Origin: Urophycis tenuis | Taxonomy: Eukaryota; Chordata; Actinopteri; Gadiformes; Phycidae | Length of the DNA stretch: 64,000 bases | NCBI GenBank assembly: GCA_036785325.1 | Contig: JAXIVH010000068.1 | Location: 883,501 to 947,500, forward strand | Reading direction: 5' to 3' | Part shown: piece after piece, positions 9,949 through 20,363 of the stretch | How the letters are laid out: every line of letters begins with the position of its first letter | Numbering within the stretch: position 1 is the stretch's first letter | Translations under genes and position numbers: made by a program | Notes under the pieces: model-generated | Databases searched by the model: none | What the model saw: the letters and a program-made list of their open reading frames with translations, nothing else | Told to the model about the DNA's origin: nothing

Positions 9949-10638
9949 GCCTCATTTACTAACATTTGCGACCGCAGCCTAATCTGTGCCAGCGCCGAGC
10001 CGTTATTTGCGCAGCATTCGTCACCGCACTTTACGTTGTATTTATCAAACCCGTACTTCATCAGGCAATCAGCGCCATACTCCGCCCTAGTGTAATTAGC
10101 GCACCGTTAAAAAAAGGGAGAATGGGCCTGCGTGTTTGCGTAACCATGGACGATCGAAGAAAAATAAAAAAAAAGTTCAGCGACCAGGAAGTGGAGCTTT
10201 TGGTACATGAAGTGTCGGCGCGGTGCCTTTGTCGGTGTCTTCTTCTTGCTCTTACAACAGCTGCCATGTCCTTGTTTACAGGCTCAAGCAAAACCCGCTT
10301 CCTGGTTTACACCTGCTTTTATGAGGTGGAGATTTGCGCTCCAATTAGAGTCACGCACTTCTCAGGCAATCTTAGTAAATACCACGCAATACATAATAAG
10401 GCGCACTTAACGCGTTACCTCCCAGCTCTTTGCGATTCACTCCCACTTCCCCTGATACACTCCCATTTATGCATATGTATGAGGCGGGATGCGCAACTTG
10501 CCTATCGCCTCTTCAGAGGCAGGCTATTTGCGCATTTACCCCGTTGCGCCACGTTAGTATATACGGTTCCATGTTTTTACGCCTATTTTACCCGCAAATT
10601 ACGCTAGAAATGGGCGCAATTCTGTTAGTAAATGAGGC
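9949..10638. mobile_element. Harbinger-like TIR element remnant
   Basis: The ends are inverted repeats: GCCTCATTTACTAACA at 9949 and its reverse complement TGTTAGTAAATGAGGC near 10638, followed inward on both sides by TTGCG-rich sequence. Inside, a plus-strand ATG at 10146 starts MDDRRKIKKKFSDQEVELLV, like the Myb/SANT-like accessory protein of PIF/Harbinger transposons. The ORF departs from that family after about 25 residues. No transposase remains. Confidence 0.6.
10146..10215 (+). pseudogene. N-terminal fragment of Myb/SANT-like transposon protein
   Basis: About 23 residues (RRKIKKKFSDQEVELLVHEV) fit the start of Myb/SANT-like DNA-binding proteins encoded next to Harbinger transposases. 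The following residues (SARCLCRCLLLALTTAA) do not fit, so only the 5' end survives. Confidence 0.5.
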
Positions 10639-10851
10639 CCAGAGCGCTTTACAGCCGAAATGTGTCAGCTGTTTCAGTGTGCCTAAGGGGGTGTTTCTGT
10701 CTATGTCTCTGTTTCTGTCTCTGCGTTCATGTGTTGCGTTCACATGAGAGATGTGTTCTAACTTGCGCTACATTAAATTTGGGCTGGGTTTTAACTACTA
10801 CCTTGTCTCCATATTACATTGTAATTGGATTTATACATAAACATTACTTAA

Positions 10852-11693
10852 AGTGATGGTTCGGAGTAAAATTCACCCTGAGGTAATTTCCACCAATAAT
10901 CCAGCCAAATACCCCCTCAGATGCATTTTTAGCGACGGTCAATATTCATCAAGTTTAGGGGTATCAGCCGAATGGCTTAGTACTGGAGTGAATGGTATAG
11001 TGTGTCCATCTCGTAAATTACCCCACTAATAATGCATGGATTGTTACCCAACTTCTGTAGCAGTATATATATGGTCTGTACTCACAAAACAAGGCATTTT
11101 AAAATAAAAGTCCGTAAATAGAAAATAAAAGTCGCAAAAGTCCTCTTCAAAACTCAAAAGTGTAAGGAAAAAGTTAGTGAATTCAACACTCCATCGAAAT
11201 GTATTGACAACTGAAATAATTGAATACTTGATGTTATGTACATTGTTTGTTGTGTACGACAATCCCCAAATCCATAGTTTAGATTTTATATTCCTATTTA
11301 TTTGTATATAGTTGAAGAGGACTTTTACGAACTTTTCCGGAAAGCCGGAAGTGACGTCGACGCAGCGGTAGCCTTAGCAACAGAGAGTTGAAGCTATCAG
11401 GAAAGTGCTCTTTTAAATAAACTCCTGGTGTACTTACAAACTTTAAAATGCCTCGTTTTGTGAGTACAGACCATATATGTACTACTACAGAAGTTGGGTA
11501 ACAATCCATGCATTATTAGTGGGGTAATTTACGAGATGTACACACTGTACCAATCACTCCAGTACTAAGCCATTCGGCTGATACCCCTAAACTTGATAAA
11601 TATTGACCGTCGCTAAAAATGCATCTGAGGGGGTATTTGGCTGGATTATTGGTGGAAATTACCTCAGGGTGAATTTTACTCCGAACCATCACT
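10852..11693. mobile_element. foldback element with TTAA target duplication
   Basis: Arms of roughly 240-280 bp are inverted copies of each other: AGTGATGGTTCGGAGTAAAA at 10852 and its complement ending at 11693. TTAA flanks the element at 10848-10851 and 11694-11697. The core includes a stretch (about 11150-11240) shared with the THAP-like copy at about 21,900-22,720, so this is an internally deleted member of that family. TTAA targeting plus a THAP relative suggests Kolobok-type or related transposons; the superfamily is inferred. Confidence 0.8.
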
Positions 11694-12372
11694 TTAACAG
11701 GTGTCAGATTGTTCTCTGAAGCTACATGGAACCAGCTACTTCAACATTTCGAAGTAGCTGTAGAAGTAGAAGTCCAAATACATACAATAGCATTATATAC
11801 TTCTGTATGTCACACACACACACACACAAATATTCAGCAGTCCAAGCTGGCAGTCTATCATGTAATCATGTAAAGTTTAAGTTGTGATGTCTTGGTGAAG
11901 TTTGTGAGGAGTTCTATATCTGAAAAAGGATTGCGGGGGAGGGGGTCCGCCTCAGAGGAGGACTAGCCATAACTAGTGTCAGAAGAGTAAAACCCAGAGG
12001 TCCAACTTAAACTTAAACTTAACCTTAAACTTAACCTTAAGGGACTTCAAGGGACCCTTTAAGTGTAATTGCCTTTGCAAGCCGTTCATAAATGTCCTTC
12101 TAATCATCCTCTAGTGACATGCCAAGTAGGATTGTTGACCCAGATGTATGATGGCTAGATAAGTCTACGAGCCTACCCAGTGGACATTACCAAGTGGTCA
12201 GTTTAATAAATCTAGCATACACTGTCAATAGAGAGTGAATAGAGGGAGATTTTGAAACATCTTGTAAATGGCTAATCACACTCTAACCTGGTGGTAAAAT
12301 AGCGGCCCTATAATGCCTGAATCAGTTTATCAATATGTTTATAGACCCACATAAACTTCATGCTCCTCTCAC

Positions 12373-12750
12373 CTCTTGTAGAGAAGCAACCTGCTGGACC
12401 TGCTGGATCCCATATGAGCCCTGCCACTGCTGCTCCATTTGCATGTGGGCTGAGCCGGCCTGCATGTGGGCTGAGCCGGCCTGCACGTGGACTGAGCCGG
12501 CCTGCACGTGGGCTGAGCCGGCCTGCACGTGGGCTGAGCCGGCCTGCACGTGGGCTGAGCCGGCCTGCACGTGGACTGAGCCGGCCTGCACGTGGGCTGA
12601 GCCGGCCTGCACGTGGGCTGAGCCGGCCTGCACGTGGGCTGAGCCGGCCTGCATGTGGGTAGAGGTGCTCGTCATACTGGTGTAGCTGGTCTCCCCCATT
12701 GCCCAGCCTCCCTGCTTCCAGGGGGGTAGGACCTCCGGTGAGGAGGACAC
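12373..12750 (-). CDS. ttn: titin exon with in-frame heptapeptide expansion
   Basis: This 378-base exon (residues 320-445) starts SSPEVLPPWKQGG, recognisable as the PEVPPPWKQ segment of titin, and ends WQGSYGIQQVQQV, matching the titin GRYGVQEQV segment. Between these anchors are ten in-frame copies of a seven-residue unit, (H)(V/M)QAGS(A/V), encoded by a 21-bp minisatellite. The mammalian counterpart has a short non-repetitive stretch there. Both splice sites fit phase 0, so the repeat is inside the coding sequence. Confidence 0.88.
12440..12660 (+). repeat. 21-bp coding minisatellite with repeated CACGTG
   Basis: About 10.5 tandem copies of a 21-bp unit lie inside a titin exon. Eight units contain CACGTG (an E-box sequence) and the flanking ones CATGTG; each full unit also has the palindrome GCCGGC. 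A G-to-A variant occurs in the third and seventh units, suggesting a four-unit higher-order duplication. Because 21 is divisible by 3, all frames stay open, which creates spurious ORFs on both strands. Confidence 0.95.
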
Positions 12751-12853
12751 CTGGATGGAGATGAGGACCAATCATATCCCAGTTAGATATTTATGTTATC
12801 ATGTTTGTTGTAAGTTAATAATGAATTTGAGAGTTACCAGAAGCAGTTCTCAC

Positions 12854-12929
12854 CTGTTTTCTTGTCATAAGAGGAGATCTGACTGGTCTGATGGGAGATA
12901 CTGACGGTCTGCCGGATGGAGACACAGGT
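12854..12929 (-). CDS. ttn: titin exon, second SP-rich segment
   Basis: This 76-base exon completes an Arg codon and reads PVSPSGRPSVSPIRPVRSP then LMTRKQ. That matches the vertebrate titin VSPAARISTSPIRSVRSP segment. The exon is too short to appear as its own ORF and was found by phase and homology. Donor GTGAGA; leaves in phase 0. Confidence 0.9.
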
Positions 12930-13368
12930 CTGCAGAGACACCACATGTTTAGTTCACCCATTCATGTTACAGCTAATGCTCAAAGTTCTTCTAGAGCTAA
13001 TACTACGACTCTACACAGCACCAATCACCTGTGTGTGTGTCCCCCTCAGCACCATGCTGCCACTGTAATATCACTGTGGCAGCAAGGAGACAGCTCTTGT
13101 GGTTGGTCTATTGTAATGTATCACTCATATGTCCCAACCCAGGTGAAATACAGGCCATCAAGGCTCTTTCATGTCATTCTTGTGAGATGACGAATAATAT
13201 GTCTATGATTTAAAACTATTTTGGTAACTAACCCAGCTGTATCTTTAAAAATGAACAGTTAGCAACCAAGATGCCTGAATGTTAAGTCCCATGACAAAAT
13301 GCCAACAACCTCTAGAGGTTTGAATCCCAGGAACAGAAGTTGTGGCTTGTTTGATTGGCATGTGTTAC

Positions 13369-13583
13369 CTGACAGGTGCAGGTGTAGGTGCCTTCACATG
13401 TCGGACAGGTGAAGGTGACTGATGGCGGCCTCCAGTTACCCTGGAGACCAGCGAAGGTGGGGATTTTGAAGTGGGTTTAGGAGGAACCCTTGGGGGGGTC
13501 TTGTGTGCAATCCGTTGAGTCATTATGCCTCCTTCTACCTGCATCTCCATCATGGTGGTGGCATGGAAACTAGCCTCCACTCT
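13369..13583 (-). CDS. ttn: titin exon, SP-rich linker
   Basis: This 215-base exon encodes residues 223-294. It includes RVEASFHATTMMEMQVEGG, HKTPPRVPPKPTSKSPP and the proline-directed motifs SPSPVRHVKAPTPAPVR, as in the vertebrate titin region between Z2 and the Z-repeats. The Ser/Thr-Pro sites are candidate phosphorylation sites by family analogy. It ends in phase 2. Confidence 0.93.
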
Positions 13584-13671
13584 CTGGGGACAAAACACAG
13601 AAAAGGGTGACCAGAAGTTCCTTCCACCACCAGAAGTGTTGGCAACTGTGAAGATGCAGATAAGGCATTAC

Positions 13672-13754
13672 CCTTTCCACTCTGGTCTGGGAGGAGGCCT
13701 TCTGAGAAGAGGACACCACCATCTTGGTTTTCTTAGTGGGCACAGCATCCTCCC
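13672..13754 (-). CDS. ttn: titin exon, linker after Z2
   Basis: This 83-base exon encodes residues 195-222 (EDAVPTKKTKMVVSSSQ and a QTRVER end), matching the charged linker after Z2 in vertebrate titin. It enters in phase 1 and leaves in phase 0. Acceptor is GCTGTAG, donor GTAATG. Confidence 0.92.
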
Positions 13755-14045
13755 CTACAGCACATACACATCTCCAATCAATTAGCCTCAAGCTAACCAA
13801 CAATATGTCTACAAGGTTAGACTCATGCAGACCAAGAGTCTCATTCTAGACTGTTGCCATTCAAAAATGGTGAACACAAAGATAATTCGATAAGGATCAT
13901 GTAGGGGGCAAACAGTTGAGAGACAGGTCATTAAGGAGTAGGGAGGGGTTAGAGTCAGACAGTACATAGATGCAGGTAGGGGTTGGACACCTTTAGAAAC
14001 ACTTGTTCACTAGCAAAACTAAAAGGTACATCCATATGAGCTTAC

Positions 14046-14333
14046 CCTGAACCAGGAGTTCAGCAGTAGAGGTAGCTCTTCCGCTGCTGTTTGCAGCGTT
14101 TACAGAGTATGTCCCAGAGTCCTCTGGGAAGGCTTCAGCAATCAGTAAACTGTAAAGGTCTCCTTCTTGAACAATTCTAAAATCAGGGGAGCTTTGTATC
14201 TCAGCTCCCTCCCTGTAGAACTTCACCACAGGTGTAGGGATTCCTGTCACACGAACATCCAGTCTCACTTGGCTTCCTTGTCTCACAGTCAAACTCTGAA
14301 GTCTTTGAGTAAAGTTGGGTGGCGCAGTCTCAG
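14046..14333 (-). CDS. ttn: titin exon, Ig Z2
   Basis: This 288-base exon encodes the whole Ig Z2 domain (residues 99-194). It begins AETAPPNFTQRLQS and contains GIPTPVVKFYREGAE and EDSGTYSVNA. Z1-Z2 is the telethonin-binding tandem. Conservation with the mammalian domain is very high by eye. The donor GTAAGC follows 14046. Confidence 0.95.
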
Positions 14334-15138
14334 CTGTCGACAAGAGGAGGGTTGTCTACGTTTTAGTTTTAGTCTGACTAAAAACATGAACAACATAACA
14401 TAAGACACAGAATGCTGGAGGGATTGCATGGAACACATGAAACTGTGCTTGGACATATAAAACATGTTTTCATTGTCCTCTTGTGATCTTTGGTATACTT
14501 CAAAAGTAGTGGGAAGAAATACGATCCTCATTAATTCCTTCTTAACAACCTAGCTATTAAGTACACAGCTGTGGTCCAGTGATGGAGTAAGAACCCAGAT
14601 CCAGAGTTACAAACCACCCCCAGACCAGGGATCCCAACCACACCCCTACCTAGCCCACAGCTTACGTAATGGACCTGGCCCTTCAACCACAAGGAAAAAA
14701 AATCTGACTTTCATTTTGAATGCCCTTGTTGACATATACGACTTTACTATACCATTATTGTAGCTGCTCCAATCTTGATTATAGGCTTTGATTGTTCTCA
14801 TCCTAACTTGTAAGTAATTTCCTGTTGAAACAGTCATATTCTACAAGGTGAGAGAATGTCTCACCTGTAACTAGTAGCTGAGCAATACTACCTGCTCATG
14901 TCTCACCTGTAAAGGTACTTTTACATTGAAAGTGATTGTTTATGGCTTTTTTGTGTTTTTCATGTCAATAAATGAATTCCAAAACATGGAGCTGCATGTT
15001 AGTACAACATACAGCTCAGTATTAGTTTAGGGAAAAAGCTACATTCATTTGAATTGCTTCGAGGTTAATCCCCCCATAGATTATTTTTTAACTTGGATTA
15101 GAGAATAAATTCAGCAGTGCTATCTGCTCATGTCTCAC

Positions 15139-15342
15139 CTGTTACTAGAAGCTCAGCAGTGCTAGTGGCTTGTCCAGCACCATTGGTGGCTCTCACAGAA
15201 AATCTTCCGCTGTGTGTGGCTGTCACTGCAGGGATCCTCAGAACAGCGCGGCCATCGCTGAACGAGATCTGAATGCCGGGAAGAGCGGCAGCAGAGAGTA
15301 CCTGGCCATCACGAAACCAGCTCACCTCAGGAACTGGGGAAC
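15139..15342 (-). CDS. ttn: titin exon, most of Ig Z1
   Basis: This 204-base exon encodes residues 31-98 and starts inside Ig Z1 with the motif PVPEVSWFRDGQ. The core Trp is present, and the Z1 end reads NGAGQATSTAELLV. The acceptor is CCACCAG and the donor GTGAGA. The ORF start inside this exon is not a translation start; the first exon supplies it. Confidence 0.95.
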
Positions 15343-15550
15343 CTGGTGGACATTAGCCATCAGTTAGCATGAGCAGTTAGCACAATCCTCGAGTTAGTAG
15401 ACTACCTACCCTGCCCTACCCTGACATAATCAAGCATTATTGTTTGATTATGTTTAGATGTATGTAACCCTCAATTTTAGGTAAATTGAATTCAATATGA
15501 TAAAGATTAATTATAGAAATATAATTGGAACAGAAAGTGGTTCTTCTTAC

Positions 15551-15654
15551 CACTAACTTGAGCCTCAAACGTTGCAGCACTACCCTCAAGTGCCACAACG
15601 CTTTGCAGCGGCTGTGTGAATGTTGGCGCCTGTGTTGACATGTTGCTCGGCACC
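15551..15654 (-). CDS. ttn: titin exon with start codon (start of Ig Z1)
   Basis: The start codon is at 15641-15639, after 13 bases of 5' UTR that follow a CTGCAG acceptor. The peptide begins MSTQAPTFTQPLQSVV, nearly the same as the known vertebrate titin start. It encodes residues 1-30, the first strands of Ig Z1, which pairs with Z2 to bind telethonin at the Z-disc. The donor GTAAGA follows 15551. The exon holds 91 coding bases and ends in phase 1. Because a splice acceptor precedes the ATG, at least one upstream non-coding exon must exist. Confidence 0.95.
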
Positions 15655-16800
15655 CTGCAGAGAAAAGAAACAACATATGAAAATGCCTTCTATTGTCACA
15701 AATGATGCTAGATTCAAATCCATCAAGTATCCACGTGTTGTGCTGTTTAGCAATGTGTAGTGTATAGCAATTTGGTGTGTTGTGCCTTATATAGTGTGTT
15801 ATGTTATGTGTTGTGTTCTGTAGGAACGAGATCTGTTTGATGTATTTTGTTATGTAGCATTGTGTTGTTTTGTGTGTTCTGTATGTTGTGTTTTGTAACA
15901 AACTGTAATCTGTAATTATTTTGTAACATAGGACGCAGTATGGTTTCTGATTTAGGTTTCTGATGCCTGTTTTAGGACGGTTTGTCCAATGTGAATGAAA
16001 ACATGAACACTGAATTATTATTGAGCTAGTTAATACACATTAGCATGTGTATTACTCAAATAATGGCAATAATCGCCATTCAAGATATAATCACACAACA
16101 CATTTCTAGTATTAAACGTTATGGCATTTCAATTAAATCCAAGAGAACACAGTGAGAAGCACATAGAAATCCTTTTTTACATCTATAAATTGTTCAATTC
16201 TTGAAACAAGCATATTTATTAAATAGGATTGAACCCTCCAGTGAATACTACAACCCCCGAAGAGAGGTCCACACCTCAGCTGCTTTGGAAAAGATGCAGC
16301 ATAGCTGCTCAATCAAGAAACATGTATTTATAGATGTTATGAGGTTTCTAATCACAGCAGACCCTCCCATCTGCCACTTGAGCCTCACCACTGGGGCTGT
16401 TAAACTTGGACCGTGACCAGCAGGACAGCTTACCCAGGCTAGTATAGTCTAACCCTGGCTAGGACACTTCTAACCCTATGCAAACATAGAATAAAACCCT
16501 GGTTAGGATCTAGTCTAACCCACGTCTACCCACCCTTAAGAAAACATTTAAGATATGCTAGCTGTGTTGAACGGGCCAACTGGGCCAAAAGCATGTGGTC
16601 GATGAAAGAACATTTGTTTAGAATAATGAAATTCTGCTGAATGCCAACTTAGAGGAAGGACAGCCACCAGGTAGAACGACAAAAACTAGCTTGTCAAACA
16701 GAGTGACCAACAGCAAAGGTGATAAGCACAACTGGCCTCATGCTGGGTGCCTGATCTGGGGGGTATAGTCAGCCATGGGGGCTCTCCAGCCTTCAGCAGT
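15655..16800. other. upstream of titin start exon; no gene seen
   Basis: This stretch holds the intron before the ATG exon. The 5' non-coding titin exon and promoter must lie at or beyond it, but no convincing TATA box or donor could be assigned. Only short ORFs without similarity are present. Confidence 0.5.
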
Positions 16801-16815
16801 GGACCAACTGGAGAG

Positions 16816-16928
<113 letters not shown>

Positions 16929-18835
16929 GCATTCCCCTGCCCTTAATTACTCAGCAGCTGTTGTGCTGGCCCTTGTTCAACTGTTGAATAACCTCATCTC
17001 TCTTTCTGAGCTGCAACAGGCTGGAAATTACCTGACATTCTAACTCTGATCTTATACTGGTACAAAATGCAGAAAATAAAGGTTAGAAATAAGTATGACA
17101 GAATCAAACATAAATAGAAGTGAGGAAGCATCACAAAGCTCCTGCTGGGAGAAAACATATCCATAGTCTATTCCTGGAAGTTGTGGAAGATGTCAGATGT
17201 CAGAAAATAAAAATACACACACAGCAACCAGTATGGCAATCCTTCACACCAAACACCCTGATATATATCTCAGCTATCCCAGCTGTGGTAAACCATTATG
17301 CAATCATAAAAGAATAAATAGGGAACCGTTACCTGGACTTCATAAAATAATTGTGTAAATGTCAAGACTAAAACACAATCTATAGCAAATATTTACAACT
17401 AATCTTTATGTCGCAATCTATCTGTTCTAGACTCAGGATTATCAGATTAATCCTGAGGCTGGTTCCTTGAGGAGAAATCCTGAGGAGACCTGGGTGAGAG
17501 AGCAGTGTTTTATAACCATAGAATGAGGATGGCATAAACAACATAGACAAACTGTCTCACAGTTTTTCTGTCAGCCTCCAAAAGCCAATCAACGTATGGC
17601 TGAGAACAAGACAAAGGGAGTACTTCCGATGGAGGCCTCCATACCACAACTCACAGGAGCTAAAAATACACCCACCCCTACTTGATTGACAGCCACCATG
17701 TGGCACATAGCTGGAGGTGCAACTGATAGCCCTGCTGCTGATTCCCTTAAAAAGACATGGCCCCCCAGCCGAGACACCACTCTCATGCAATCAGAGGCTA
17801 TTCTGGGATGCACCTAAATCGCTTCACCACTTTATAACCTTGGAAAAAACCAGCAACCATTGCATTCTTAGACTAGATTGGTTATTTCACAAACAAATGT
17901 GTATTTATGTGGACTCTTGGTTCCAACTGTTTAATGTCAGGTAAGATGGAAACATTGACAGTGTTAAAATGTATAGTGGCTGGACCTTTCACAGATTATA
18001 TGAGATAGTGAGGAGCAGCACAATGAAGTTAAGAAGTGAATAAGCAACTTACTTGTGTCCACAAGGTTGCCTGGTAGAATGGGACAAGGCCCAGCTGGGG
18101 GGAAACAATCTCCTTATCCAATGATGCTGTCAGAAAATCCAAAGGAGAACAAATGAGCCTCAAAGGAACTCAAAAAACAAAACTACACAGAGACAAAGCC
18201 GTGTAGTTTTGCTTTTTTCCCGACGCAATCCCTACACCCGAGGCAAGGCTGGGAATGCTCCAACTGCTCAGAAGTGTCAATATGGTTGTGTTACTCTTTA
18301 TACCCCTGGCTGCCCCTGCATCATCAGCCCCCTCACACCTTATTGGTCAACCTGGTGCAAGGCACCATGGGATGTCGGTAGCCATTTTATGCACGCTCAC
18401 ACCTGTCAATCACTTTACACACAGACAGACAAACATATTGGCAGGCAGACAGTCTCAGTTGATAGACAGGCAGACTGAAAGGTAGACAGGCAGGCAGAAA
18501 GATAAATGGGCAGGCAGGGAAACAAAGACAGTCAGATGCGACATACAGGCTAATACAAAGAGCAACAGAACCTTCTGCATCAAACATCAGACCGTTCTCT
18601 TCAGAAGCTAACTAATTAACCAATTCAATCGCTTTACCCGTTGCACCTTCATTATATAACTTAAACTGATTAGTAATTCTTCACTCTTCTTCTGGATTAC
18701 ATTGATTAAGTTGTTTGAGTTGTGATTAAGTCCCCCCAACACCACTGCAGCCATCCTAAAAGGCCTGGAAATACAGAACAGAGGGCTTCAAAAAGGAAGA
18801 GCCTACCTCAGAGAAAGTTGTAAAAGTGTGGAGGG

Positions 18836-19190
18836 TCTGGTCCAGGACCGGGGTTGGGAGATGGTCTGGTCCAGGGTTGGGAGATGGTTTGGTCCAGGGT
18901 TGGGAGATGGTCTAGTCCAGGGTTGGGAGATGGTTTGGTCCAGGGTTGGGAGATGGTCTAGTTCAGGGTTGGGAGATGGTTTGGTCCAGGGTTGGGAGAT
19001 GGTCTAGTTCAGGGTTGGGAGATGGTCTGGTCCAGGGTTGGGAGATGGTCTGGTCCAGGACCGGGGTTGGGAGATGGTCTGGTCCAGGGTTGGGAGATGG
19101 TCTGGTCCAGGACCGGGGTTGGGAGATGGTCTGGTCCAGGGTTGGGAGATGGTTTGGTCCAGAGCCAGGGTTGGGGGAGGGTCTAGGGCA
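18836..19190. repeat. 23-bp minisatellite
   Basis: Around 14 tandem copies of a unit GGTCTGGTCCAGGGTTGGGA plus GAT. Some units are lengthened by an inserted CAGGACCGG-type segment (about 29-32 bp), and T/G and C/T variants are scattered. ORFs across it are artefacts of the repeat. Confidence 0.95.
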
Positions 19191-19224
19191 GACACTGAGT
19201 ACTTTTAAAGTACATGCATTTCTA

Positions 19225-19380
19225 TTAATTAACTTTTTGAAATGTTTGAAACTTGTTCTGGTAACTTTCTTACTGTATTAGCAGCAATGAAATGTTTCAC
19301 CTTCTTATGACAAATGTACTCTTTGTAAGTTGCTTTGGATAAAAGTGTCTGCTAAATGCCCTCAATGTAAATGTAAATGT
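19225..19380 (+). mobile_element. LINE/SINE 3' tail fragment
   Basis: Contains AAACTTGTTCTGGTAACTT and the tail TTGGATAAAAGTGTCTGCTA followed by AATGCCC and AATGTAAATG, the typical 3' end of fish L2-type LINEs and the SINEs that share it. Related copies occur at about 44,930-45,065, at 37,895-37,935 and, on the other strand, at about 50,300-50,410. Confidence 0.7.
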
Positions 19381-19562
19381 TATCTAAGAAAGAGCACTGA
19401 GACAGAGAGAGCTGAAGTTCTCAAGGTCTTTCTCCTGCTGGGAACCCCCAAACTTTGTTCTTCCTGTCCCTCATCACCATGGTGACCACACCAGGCTGTT
19501 CCTGTCAATCTGACACATGCCTGGGCAGCTATGTCAACAGAGATCCACATATAGACATAAAC

Positions 19563-19674
<112 letters not shown>

Positions 19675-20363
19675 AGTAGCACCATACTGCGCACTTAACA
19701 ACACATTTGATATTGAGCCTTTCCATAGCATAGCAGTAATTTGTATTGGTACTTACTGTATATTGTTTTATATTGTGCATCTACATTGTACAATCAGTAA
19801 TGCCTATGGAGATGGGTAAAGAATGATTCAGAGGCCTAGTTCCAGGAAATAATTGGATTCACTCCCCTACCATTACCTTACCTTACTACATTAGGTTTTT
19901 TGCATTGCACTTGATTTTGCCATTGGAATTGAGAGAGTGGAATATCTAGACTTGGCAGATGTGGGGTTAACATCAAGGCAACATATAAATAACTAAACTT
20001 AGCTGCAATTTATTTACATTATTTGCCAATTTTGACCACAACAATTTTAGTCATTGCCATGTATAGCCTAACGTAATTCTTTTGAGAAATAGCGACCATT
20101 TGAAATTGTCCATCCTCAAATTTCTTTTGAGTTGAGTCTATCTCTCATATTTGTTGAAGTAATGGAGCAACCAAATGCAAATTAATCTATGATAGCTGTT
20201 AAAGCTTAAATAAAGACTAAAAGTATGGTTTAAATATAACACTGATAATTTGACGATGATTAAAGTCAATTAAATTCAGATTAAAGATTAAAGTCAGTTA
20301 AAGGGGGAGGGAGGGAATTGGAGAACAGATAAAAATGTTATTAAAAGACTACATTAGGCTACA

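Larger units (their letters stand above)
88..15654 (-). other. ttn: titin gene, 5' portion (gene span)
   Basis: Titin is the giant sarcomere protein that runs from Z-disc to M-line and acts as spring and scaffold. Translating 28 GT-AG exons on the minus strand gives about 2,382 codons with every exon phase compatible. The order matches the vertebrate titin N-terminus: Ig Z1-Z2, SP-rich linker, Q-rich segment, Z-repeat, Ig Z3 to Z9, Ig I1, then tandem I-band Igs with phase-1 boundaries. The gene continues beyond position 1. Teleosts commonly carry two tandem titin genes, and I cannot tell which copy this is. The 5' non-coding exon and promoter were not located. Confidence 0.97.

Noticed and set aside
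10430..10856. Plus-strand ORFs with Cys/Leu-rich readings in the titin intron
   Set aside because: They overlap the Harbinger-like remnant and its flank, with no similarity to a protein family and no splice context.
12335..12685. Long plus-strand and alternate-frame ORFs over the 21-bp repeat (CTWAEPA- and GRLSPRA-type repeats)
   Set aside because: A repeat length divisible by three keeps every frame open; only the minus frame is anchored by conserved titin peptides and splice sites.
18836..19190. CRISPR-like array
   Set aside because: Units are directly adjacent without unique spacers and the host is a vertebrate; this is a minisatellite.
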